Source of the DNA: Acidimicrobiia bacterium | GTDB taxonomy: Bacteria; Actinomycetota; Acidimicrobiia; Acidimicrobiales; SZUA-35 | Direction: 5' to 3' | Length of the DNA: 33,472 nt | NCBI GenBank assembly: GCA_029861725.1 | Contig: JAOTYQ010000005.1 | Coordinates: 1 to 33,472 of the forward strand | Shown: piece after piece, positions 26,218 through 33,472 of the stretch | How positions within the stretch are numbered: the stretch's first letter is position 1 | How the letters are laid out: each line of letters opens with the position of its first letter | Translations under genes and position numbers: made by a program | Notes under the pieces: model-generated | What the model saw: only the letters and a program-made list of their open reading frames with translations | Told to the model about the DNA's origin: nothing | Databases searched by the model: none

Positions 26218-27384
26218 ATGGTCGACGACGACACAACCACAACCGGCTCGGCCGGGGCTCTCGGGGTCGAGCAGCTCCGGCGGATCGGACTCGATGCGGG
26301 CCTGGCTGCGGTCGGTGTGACGTCAGCCGAGCCGCTCGAACCGGCCAGGTCCGTGTTGCCGCTCCGACGATCGAAGGGCTTGGCGGCGACGATGCAGTTC
26401 ACCTACCGGAACCCCGATCGGTCGACCGATCCGACACGGCTCCTTCGCGCTGCCCGGTCCCTCGTTGTCGGGATCCTCGACTACCACCGGCTCGAGCCGG
26501 GGACCGAGCCCTCATCCCGACCCGCGGGGCGGATCGCCCGCTACAGCTGGCGTGACTTCTACCGCCGTCTCGACGACGGCCTGCGGGCGATGGCGGACGC
26601 CCTCGAGGTCGCCGGTCATCGGGCTGTCGTCGTCGCCGACAGCAACGCCCTCGTCGACCGGAACGCAGCCTGGCGAGCCGGGCTCGGCTGGTACGGGAAG
26701 AACACGAACCTACTCGTCCCGGGTGGCGGGAGCTGGTACGTCATCGGATCGGTCGTCACCGATGCAGTGCTCGAACCCTCGGGCCGGCCCGTCGCCGATG
26801 GGTGCGGGACCTGCACGACGTGTCTCGACGACTGCCCGACCGGAGCGCTCGTTGCTCCCGGGGTCCTCGACGCCCGCCGCTGCATCGCCTGGCTGGTTGA
26901 AGCCGCCGAGCCGATCCCGGTCGAGTACCGCGAAGCCGTGGGGGACTGGATGTACGGGTGCGACATCTGCCAGGAAGTGTGCCCCCCGAACCGCGTGACC
27001 CTCCGCCGCCGGAACCCGCCGCCGCTCGAAGCCGATGGCCGAGCGTCGGTTGACCTGAGGTGGGTTCTGGAGGCGAGCGACGCCGAGCTCCTCGCTGCCT
27101 ACGGCCGGTGGTACATCGCCGATCGAGATCCCGACTTGCTCCGACGAACCGCTCTGGTCGTGCTCGGCAATGTCGGCGACGCCACAGATCCGGTGGCCGG
27201 TGAGCTCGTCGAGCGCTACCTGCACCACACCAATCCGCGGTTGCGGGCCCATGCGGTGTGGACGGCCCGCCGACTCGGTCTCGACGATCTCGCCGAGCAC
27301 ACGCGCCGCGATCCCGACCCGGACGTGCGAGACGAGTGGGCTCATGACGTCGAGCCGGTGACCGCCGGTACCGATCGATCATGA
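26218..27384 (+). CDS. queG: Epoxyqueuosine reductase-like protein (QueG)
   Basis: GLGWYGKNTNLLVPGGGSW, CGTCTTCLDDCPTGA, YGCDICQEVCPPN, C-terminal HEAT-like repeats; start codon uncertain. Confidence 0.88.
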   Translation: MVDDDTTTTGSAGALGVEQLRRIGLDAGLAAVGVTSAEPLEPARSVLPLRRSKGLAATMQFTYRNPDRSTDPTRLLRAARSLVVGILDYHRLEPGTEPSSRPAGRIARYSWRDFYRRLDDGLRAMADALEVAGHRAVVVADSNALVDRNAAWRAGLGWYGKNTNLLVPGGGSWYVIGSVVTDAVLEPSGRPVADGCGTCTTCLDDCPTGALVAPGVLDARRCIAWLVEAAEPIPVEYREAVGDWMYGCDICQEVCPPNRVTLRRRNPPPLEADGRASVDLRWVLEASDAELLAAYGRWYIADRDPDLLRRTALVVLGNVGDATDPVAGELVERYLHHTNPRLRAHAVWTARRLGLDDLAEHTRRDPDPDVRDEWAHDVEPVTAGTDRS

Positions 27385-28556
27385 TCCGGCACGTGCTCGT
27401 CACCAACGACTTCCCTCCGAAAGTCGGCGGCATTCAGAACTACCTGTGGGAGCTGTGGCGACGGCTCCCACCCGACTCGTTCGCGGTGTACACCACCCCG
27501 TACGCCGGCGCCGTCACCTTCGATGCCCAGCAGCGATACCGGATCGAGCGGAGCCCTGAGCCGTTCGTCGGACCGTATCCCTGGTTGGTCGAGCGGCTCA
27601 ACCGCTTCGTCGACGAGGTGAACGCCGAGCTGGTCGTCCTCGATCCCGCCGTCCCCCTGGGCGCGCTCGGGCGGCGCCTCGATCGGCCCTACGCCGTTGT
27701 GCTGCACGGGGCCGAGGTCACGGTGCCGGCGCGGCTGCCGCTGGCCCGGCGGGTTCTCGCATCGACGCTGCGATCGGCGACGCTGGTGATCGCGGCCGGG
27801 CAGTACGCGCTCGACGAGGCCGAGCGCTGTGCGGGTCGGCCCCTCCCCTCGGTGGTCATACCCCCCGGCGTCGACAGCGAGCGGTTTCGCCCGTTCCCCG
27901 ACGATCGCTCTCGGGCGGTAGCCCGGGCCCGGTTTGGTGTCGGCGACGACGACTTCCTGATCGCGGCGGTCAGCCGGCTCGTGCCCCGAAAAGGCCTCGA
28001 TGTGCTCGTTCGGGCATCGGCCGAGCTCTCGGCCCGACTCGCTGCGCGACCGGCCCCCGGGGCGGCTGCCGTTCAGGTCTTGATCGGTGGCGACGGCCGA
28101 CATCGACGCCGGCTGGAACGGCTGATCACCGCCACCGGTGCCCCGGTCCGCCTGCTCGGCCGTCTCGCCGACGATGACGTCGCCGAGCTGTACGCAGCCG
28201 CCGATGCGATGGCAATGCTGTGCCACGACCGTTGGTTCGGGCTGGAGCAGGAGGGGTTCGGCATCGTGTTCCTCGAAGCGGCGGCTGCCGGCGTTCCGCA
28301 GATCGCCGGCCGGTCCGGGGGAGCGCACGAAGCCGTCGCCAACGGCGTCACCGGCCTGGTCCTCGACGATCCTCACGACGAGCGGGCCGTGGCTGCCGCA
28401 GCCGAGTCCCTGGCCCGCGACCCGGTCACCCGCAGTCGGCTCGGGTCCGCGGCCCGGGCCCGAGCGATCGCCGAGTTCTCCTACGACCAGCTCGCGGAGC
28501 GGCTGGCGGGCTCCATCGACGAGGCCGTCCGCAGCCTGGGCGCGTACCCCGAGTGA
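27381..28556 (+). CDS. GT4 glycosyltransferase, PimB-like
   Basis: HVLVTNDFPPKVGGIQNYLWELWRRL, VIPPGVDSERFRP, AVSRLVPRKGLDVLV, EGFGIVFLEAAAAGVPQIAGRSGGAHEAV. Confidence 0.88.
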   Translation: MIRHVLVTNDFPPKVGGIQNYLWELWRRLPPDSFAVYTTPYAGAVTFDAQQRYRIERSPEPFVGPYPWLVERLNRFVDEVNAELVVLDPAVPLGALGRRLDRPYAVVLHGAEVTVPARLPLARRVLASTLRSATLVIAAGQYALDEAERCAGRPLPSVVIPPGVDSERFRPFPDDRSRAVARARFGVGDDDFLIAAVSRLVPRKGLDVLVRASAELSARLAARPAPGAAAVQVLIGGDGRHRRRLERLITATGAPVRLLGRLADDDVAELYAAADAMAMLCHDRWFGLEQEGFGIVFLEAAAAGVPQIAGRSGGAHEAVANGVTGLVLDDPHDERAVAAAAESLARDPVTRSRLGSAARARAIAEFSYDQLAERLAGSIDEAVRSLGAYPE

Positions 28557-28640
28557 CACTGTCTGTGGCGCTCGGAGACGGCGAGCGGCGTCGAGACCCA
28601 CCGGCACCGAACGCGGTTCGTATCGCCGCGGCTCGGCCGC

Positions 28641-28646
28641 TACCCT
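28641..28646 (+). promoter_or_regulatory. Candidate leaderless -10 (TACCCT) for the SRPBCC gene
   Basis: TACCCT-N8-GTG. Confidence 0.4.
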
Positions 28647-28654
28647 CCTGACCG

Positions 28655-29131
28655 GTGCACGACCTTCCAGCCAACGAGCACACCGTGGTCCTCACCACCG
28701 TGGCTGCGTCGATCGAGGCGTGTTTCGAGGTAGGTATCGACCTGGAGTCGTACCCGCAGTGGGTTCAGGGCATCGCATCGGTCGAGGTCGAGGAGCGAGA
28801 CTTGCACGGCCGCCCGCTGCGGGCCCGGTTCGAGGCGACCGGTATCGGAAGACAGGCGGCCTACGTGCTTGCCTACGACCTCAGCGAGGCGCCGAATCGG
28901 CTGGCGTGGACCATGGTCGAAGGCGACCTGACCAGCCGCCTCGAGGGGGCCTATCTGTTCGAGCCGTCGCCCACGGCCACCGCGGATGAGGAGATGACCG
29001 ACGTGACCTACGAGCTGATCGTCGACCTTGCGGTTCCCCTGCCGGGCTACGTGAAGCGTCGGGCGGAGGACAAGATCCTCGAAGCGGCGCTCCAGCGATT
29101 CGCGGCCCGGGTCGAGGCTCGCGACCGCTGA
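28655..29131 (+). CDS. SRPBCC / polyketide cyclase-dehydrase superfamily protein
   Basis: ASIEACFEVGIDLESYPQWVQGIASVEVEERD...LPGYVKRRAEDKILEAALQRF; TACCCT-N8-GTG start. Confidence 0.75.
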   Translation: MHDLPANEHTVVLTTVAASIEACFEVGIDLESYPQWVQGIASVEVEERDLHGRPLRARFEATGIGRQAAYVLAYDLSEAPNRLAWTMVEGDLTSRLEGAYLFEPSPTATADEEMTDVTYELIVDLAVPLPGYVKRRAEDKILEAALQRFAARVEARDR

Positions 29132-29179
29132 GAGCGAAATCCGCTTGAGGACCGGTTGAATCGAGTCGAAGAGTCGGAT

Positions 29180-30901
29180 ATGCGACTTCTCCGGCTTGAT
29201 CTGGATCACGGGCGATCGAAGCTCGACCTCCATCCTCTCCTGTCGGTCGTGCACGGACTGACGCCGGCTCAGCGGGACGAGCTGCTGGAGGTCGTGCGTG
29301 GCCTGGCCAGGGGCTCGACGGCAGGGGTCCGCGGTCTCGTCCAGGACCAGGGCATCCTGGTCGATCTCGACGGCTTCGCCGGCGATCGGCTCCTGCCGAT
29401 CACGGGGGCCAATGTCGTCGTCGACTGCGACGCCGCAGAGGCGGCGGGGGTTGCGGGTCTGCAAGCCCAGATCGATCAGCTCGAGCGGCGGGCTGAGATC
29501 GACGCAGTGGTCGTGGAAGAGATCCGGGCCGACCTCGCCCCGTCGGCCCGAGCCAAGGTAGCGGAGCTCCGTTCGAAGCTCGCTCCGGTCGATCGCGCTG
29601 CGGTCGCCGATCGCGAGGCGGAGAACGAGCGGGTGGCCGCCGCGCTCTCGGCGGTGGCGGCCCAGCCTCCCTACGTGCAGGAGGCCCCGGAAGAGGTTCT
29701 TGCCCTGCGCCAGCGCTGGGAGGTCCATACGGAGCGCTTGGCCGACGCCGAGCAGCACTTCGCTTCGCTGATGAACGCAGTGAAATACTCGGAGACACGA
29801 GCGGCCAAGGCCCGCCAAGCCCTCGAACTGGCCAAGAACGAGGCCAAGCCGGGCTTGCTCACCCGCGCCGAGGAGAGCCGTCTCGAGCAGCTGTCCTTCC
29901 CCGAGCAGGACGACAGTCGCCGGGGTCGATGGCGCAAGACGCTCAAGCCCGAGGAGGAAGCGGAGAAAGAAGAGCTGCTGGCCAAGGTCGGGGTCGAGAG
30001 CTGGACGGCTTACACGGTCTACCGGGCTGCGCCATCGGCGCCGCCCGACCGGATCGAGGCGGCAGCCGCCGCGCGCCAGCACCTCGATGAGGCCGAGGCG
30101 AACCTGGCCCAGGCGCGGGCCAAGCTCACCTCCGACGAGCTCACCTGCTCCCTGAACGACGAGGCCGATGCGATCCGGGCCGAGGCCCGCCCCTACCTTG
30201 GTCAGCTGCTTCCATCGGATCTGGGGCAAGCCCTGCGAGAGCTCGTGGTCGAGAAGCCGAACCCCGAGTGGATCTCGGCCTTGCAGCAGCTCCGGGCGCT
30301 TCTGACCGAGATGTCGATCCCGGTCGTGTCCCCGATCGAGGGTGCAGCCGATGCCCCGGCCAGCGGAGCGGACTCACAGGTTGGGCGTGACGTCGTCGCC
30401 AGCGCCGAGAGGTGGCTCGACCAGCGTCGCCGGGAGCAGATCGACATCGATCGTGACCTGGTGCAAGCGGAGCTCGACGATGCCGTACGCGAGCTCGACC
30501 GCCACGAGCGGGCACTTCGACGGATCGAGCGGGCCGAGGCGGCAGCGTGCTCGTCGGCGGCTCGACTGGGGCAACTGAAGCTGCTGCAGACGGCCCGGTC
30601 AGCGGGAGGCGAGTCGTCGGTGGAGTCCGTGCTCATGCTCGTCGGACCGGTCGCCGGCCAAGTCGAGCTGGAGGCGCAGGGATCGCTCCCGATCGTCGTC
30701 ACCGGGACCTTCGACTCGTTTGACCAACGCCAAGTCTCCGCCCTGCTCGACCAGCTCCGCTCCCTGTCGGAGCGCTTGCAGATCGTCGTGCTTTCGGCGC
30801 ACCCGGCGATCGTCGCCTGGGCCGAGGATGCCGGGCTCGAGCAGGCGCTCGTAACCAAGCCCAAACCGCTCCCGCACCCAGCGACCCACGTCGACTCCTG
30901 A
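29180..30901 (+). CDS. SMC/RecN-like coiled-coil protein lacking a Walker A motif
   Basis: N-terminal MRLLRLDLDHGRSKLDLHPLLSVVHGLTPAQRDELLEVV; long coiled coil; C-terminal D-loop/switch-like FDSFDQRQVSALLDQLRSLSERLQIVVLSAHPAIVAWAEDAG; alternative TTG start at 29156. Confidence 0.65.
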   Translation: MRLLRLDLDHGRSKLDLHPLLSVVHGLTPAQRDELLEVVRGLARGSTAGVRGLVQDQGILVDLDGFAGDRLLPITGANVVVDCDAAEAAGVAGLQAQIDQLERRAEIDAVVVEEIRADLAPSARAKVAELRSKLAPVDRAAVADREAENERVAAALSAVAAQPPYVQEAPEEVLALRQRWEVHTERLADAEQHFASLMNAVKYSETRAAKARQALELAKNEAKPGLLTRAEESRLEQLSFPEQDDSRRGRWRKTLKPEEEAEKEELLAKVGVESWTAYTVYRAAPSAPPDRIEAAAAARQHLDEAEANLAQARAKLTSDELTCSLNDEADAIRAEARPYLGQLLPSDLGQALRELVVEKPNPEWISALQQLRALLTEMSIPVVSPIEGAADAPASGADSQVGRDVVASAERWLDQRRREQIDIDRDLVQAELDDAVRELDRHERALRRIERAEAAACSSAARLGQLKLLQTARSAGGESSVESVLMLVGPVAGQVELEAQGSLPIVVTGTFDSFDQRQVSALLDQLRSLSERLQIVVLSAHPAIVAWAEDAGLEQALVTKPKPLPHPATHVDS

Positions 30902-30994
30902 CCGCGCAATCTCGGCGGGCGGCTGGAGAGCCGCCCCTAGACTCGGCCCCGACCGCCCGACGACCAGTGCCCGGGCGGGGGAAGCAGCAGGGCC

Positions 30995-31999
30995 ATGACA
31001 CAACCGCAGCCCCTGGCCGGAACCGACCAGGCCACCACCGCACTCGCCATTGGCATCGACGTCGGTGGCACGAAGATCCTGGGGGTCGTCACCGGCGCCG
31101 ACGGCGTCATCGCCAATCGGCTGATGGCGCCCACCCCCAAGGAACCGGAGCGGGTCCCCGACGGCATCGCCGCCGTCGCCGTCGAGCTGCGCAACCGGAT
31201 GGTGGCCGACGGGCTGGAGCCGGCCGCGGTCGGGGTGGGCGTGCCCGGTCTGGTCGACCACGAGGGAGTGCTCCACTACGGACCGAACGTGCCCGGCGTC
31301 GTCGGGCTCGACATCGCCGGTCACCTCCGGGGCCGACTCGACTTGCCGGCGGTCGCCGACAACGACGCGTCGCTGGCCGCCGTAGCCGAGCATCGACTCG
31401 GAGCGGCGAGGGGCTACGAGCATGCCATCATCGTGACCCAGGGAACCGGGATCGGTGGCGGCCTGATCGTGAACAACGCCCTTCTGCACGGGGCCAACGG
31501 CTTCGCCGGCGAGCCCGGCCACATGCTGATCGACCGGTTCGGCCCCAGGTGCGCCTGTGGCACGCAGGGCTGCTGGGAGGCCCTGGCCTCTGGCGCCGGT
31601 CTCGCCAACCTCGCCCGGCAGGTCATCGCCGAGGGCCGGGGGGCCAGGATCCTCGAGCTGGCTGGAGGCGATCCCGGCCACGTTCGCGGCGAGCACATCG
31701 CCGAAGCGCTCGACGAGCGCGACCCGGATGCGCTCGTGGTCATCGACAAGTTCGCGTGGTGGGTGGCGCAGGGACTGGCCAGCCTGATCACCCTGCTCGA
31801 CCCCGGCATCGTCGTGCTCGGCGGCGGTCTCACCGCACTGAGCGACTCGTTCATCCCCGACGTGCAGGACCGGGTGGTCGACGCGGTGTTGGGCGGCGCC
31901 TACCGCCCGGTCGTGCCGGTGGTTCCGGCCGAGTTCGGAGCGGAGGCGGGAGCGGTCGGAGGCTCGCTGCTCGCGCTCGACGTTGTCGCCGCTGGCTGA
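30995..31999 (+). CDS. ROK-family glucokinase-like protein
   Basis: AIGIDVGGTKILGVV, VTQGTGIGGGLIVN, GEPGHMLIDRFGPRCACGTQGCWEALASG. Confidence 0.9.
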   Translation: MTQPQPLAGTDQATTALAIGIDVGGTKILGVVTGADGVIANRLMAPTPKEPERVPDGIAAVAVELRNRMVADGLEPAAVGVGVPGLVDHEGVLHYGPNVPGVVGLDIAGHLRGRLDLPAVADNDASLAAVAEHRLGAARGYEHAIIVTQGTGIGGGLIVNNALLHGANGFAGEPGHMLIDRFGPRCACGTQGCWEALASGAGLANLARQVIAEGRGARILELAGGDPGHVRGEHIAEALDERDPDALVVIDKFAWWVAQGLASLITLLDPGIVVLGGGLTALSDSFIPDVQDRVVDAVLGGAYRPVVPVVPAEFGAEAGAVGGSLLALDVVAAG

Positions 32000-32024
32000 G
32001 TCGCGCCGCGTGGCGAGTGCGGCA

Positions 32025-32645
32025 CTACTCCCCGGTCGAGGTCGGTCGGTGGCCGTTGCCGGTGACGCCGTAGAGGCACATCCGGACGGCGGCCGCGATC
32101 ACGTCGTCGTCCAGCTCGGATTGGCCGTGGATGTACTGCCGGGACAGCTCGTCGGTCACGCCCCGGATGGCGGTCGCCATCATGGTGGCATCGCCGGGCG
32201 CGATCTGGCCGGTGTCGATGGCGGCGCCAACGTGACGAGCGATGTCGGAGATGGCGATCCGTCGGCCCTTCTCCATCGCCCTGGCGAAGTGTGCCTCGGT
32301 CCAGCCGAACATGGCCAAGCGGAGGATGTCGGGGTTGGCGGCCGACCACGCCAACGACGCCCGGATGCCGAGCTCGAGCCGTTCGAGGGGGTCGCTGGCG
32401 GCAGCGAGCGCGTCCTCCTGGGTTCGACGCAGGTCGTACAGCGCGTCTCGCAAGATCTCCAGCAGGAGGTCGTCCTTCGACGGGAAGTACCAATAGAAGA
32501 CGCCCTTGCCGACGCCGACGCCATCGACGATGTCCGACACCGACGTGGGATGGAAGCCATTCTCGGCAAAACGCTTCGTCGCGAATTGCATCAGCTCATC
32601 GCGGCGCTCACGACCACGCGCCGTGAGGCGACGACCGGTTCCCAT
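32025..32645 (-). CDS. TetR-family transcriptional regulator
   Basis: RRDELMQFATKRFAENGFHPTSVSDIVDGVGVGKGVFYWYFPSKDDLLLEIL helix-turn-helix domain. Confidence 0.92.
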   Translation of the reverse strand: MGTGRRLTARGRERRDELMQFATKRFAENGFHPTSVSDIVDGVGVGKGVFYWYFPSKDDLLLEILRDALYDLRRTQEDALAAASDPLERLELGIRASLAWSAANPDILRLAMFGWTEAHFARAMEKGRRIAISDIARHVGAAIDTGQIAPGDATMMATAIRGVTDELSRQYIHGQSELDDDVIAAAVRMCLYGVTGNGHRPTSTGE

Positions 32646-32653
32646 TGCTGCAC

Positions 32654-32659
32654 AGGCTA
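32654..32659 (-). promoter_or_regulatory. Candidate -10 (TAGCCT) of the TetR gene, leaderless geometry
   Basis: TTGACC-N18-TAGCCT-N8-ATG on the minus strand. Confidence 0.5.
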
Positions 32660-32667
32660 GAAAACGC

Positions 32668-32683
32668 TTGACCAAGTGGTCAA
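32668..32683. promoter_or_regulatory. Perfect inverted repeat TTGACCA-AG-TGGTCAA, probable TetR operator
   Basis: 16-bp palindrome 22 nt upstream of the TetR start, overlapping its probable -35 region. Confidence 0.75.
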
Positions 32684-32709
32684 TAAAAGCAGGACCCGGC
32701 AACCGCTCG

Positions 32710-33472
32710 TCAAGAAGGCAGAGTCCAGCTCCGGCTCCGCTCGACCGCCTCCAGCCACCGGCGGTACCGAGCCTCGGCCACCGACCGGTCGGTCGCCGGC
32801 TCGATCCGTCGATCGACGCGCCACGCCGCCTCGACGTCGGCCGGTGAGTCCCATACCCCCTCGGCCAGGCCGGCGAGGTAGGCCGCGCCGGTGGCGGTCG
32901 TCTCATTGTTGGCCGGGCGGGTCACCGGCACGTCGAGCTGATCGGCCTGGAGTTGCAGCAGCAGGTCCATCACCGAGGCGCCGCCATCGACCCGGAGCTC
33001 GGCGGGTGGCTGGCCAGAGGCCGACGCCATCAGATCGACAACGTCGCGGGTCTGGTAGGCCATGGCCTCGACGACGGCTCGGGCCAGTTCGGCCCGCCCG
33101 GTACCTCGGGTCAGCCCGATGAGCGTCCCCCGGGCGTAGGGATCCCACCACGGGCTACCGAGGCCGGCGAAGGCGGGAACGAGGTAGACATCGCCGGTGT
33201 CGTCGACCGACGACGCCAGCGGCCCGATCTCGGCTGCGTCGTCGATGATCCCGAGGCCGTCCCGGAGCCATTGGATCGCGGCGCCGGTGACGAAGATCGC
33301 TCCTTCATAGGCGTAGGACGCCGGCCCTCCCTCCGACAGCGTCCAGGCCACCGTGGTCAGGAGGCCGTCGACCGGCTCCGGGCAGCTCGTGCCCACGTTC
33401 ATCAGTACGAAGCTCCCCGTGCCGTAGGTGTTCTTCGTCATCCCCGGCCTCAGGCAGGCCTGGCCGAACAGC
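32710..33472 (-). CDS. glpK: Glycerol kinase, C-terminal part (truncated by the window edge)
   Basis: TKNTYGTGSFVLMNVG, VPAFAGLGSPWWDPYARGTLIGLTRGT, LRVDGGASVMDLLLQLQADQLDVPVTRP, ETTATGAAYLAGLA. Confidence 0.9.
   Translation of the reverse strand, partial: LFGQACLRPGMTKNTYGTGSFVLMNVGTSCPEPVDGLLTTVAWTLSEGGPASYAYEGAIFVTGAAIQWLRDGLGIIDDAAEIGPLASSVDDTGDVYLVPAFAGLGSPWWDPYARGTLIGLTRGTGRAELARAVVEAMAYQTRDVVDLMASASGQPPAELRVDGGASVMDLLLQLQADQLDVPVTRPANNETTATGAAYLAGLAEGVWDSPADVEAAWRVDRRIEPATDRSVAEARYRRWLEAVERSRSWTLPS

Noticed and set aside
28640-30229. 529-aa minus-strand ORF
   Set aside because: Antisense to the SRPBCC and SMC-like genes, no domain signature, typical GC-rich shadow ORF
32025-32645. 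Assignment of the TetR gene as MftR
   Set aside because: Lies 7 kb from the mft core next to glpK; TetR family membership is clear but nothing specific supports MftR

Overview
High-GC window of actinobacterial (possibly Acidimicrobiia-like) character, almost fully coding. The centre (about 5.0-25.7 kb) is a large mycofactocin (MFT) gene neighbourhood. It contains a 52-aa MftA precursor ending ...EEISIDGMCGVY, hidden inside a longer spurious ORF, plus MftB, the radical SAM protein MftC, an MftE-type creatininase and the glycosyltransferase MftF. Also present are two tandem OYE/FadH-type Fe-S flavoproteins, a complete ETF/ETF-QO set (FixA, FixB, FixC, FixX-like) split over three transcription units, an MDR alcohol dehydrogenase directly upstream of mftA, a MoxR AAA+ ATPase/VWA pair inserted between mftE and mftF, and a PEP-utilising mobile-domain protein. 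No MftD-like gene is visible. EgtB/EgtD (ergothioneine) and GlgC are embedded in the same neighbourhood. The flanks hold TrpD, a zinc-ribbon protein, a giant coiled-coil NYN-domain protein, QueG, a PimB-like glycosyltransferase, an SRPBCC protein, an SMC-like protein without a Walker A motif, a ROK glucokinase, a TetR regulator with a perfect operator palindrome, and a truncated GlpK. Non-coding points of interest are three near-identical 53-bp double-hairpin repeats between mftC and the OYE genes, and a recurrent leaderless-promoter signature (TANNNT-N7/8-start codon). All assignments come from reading the sequence and motif memory; no database searches were run.
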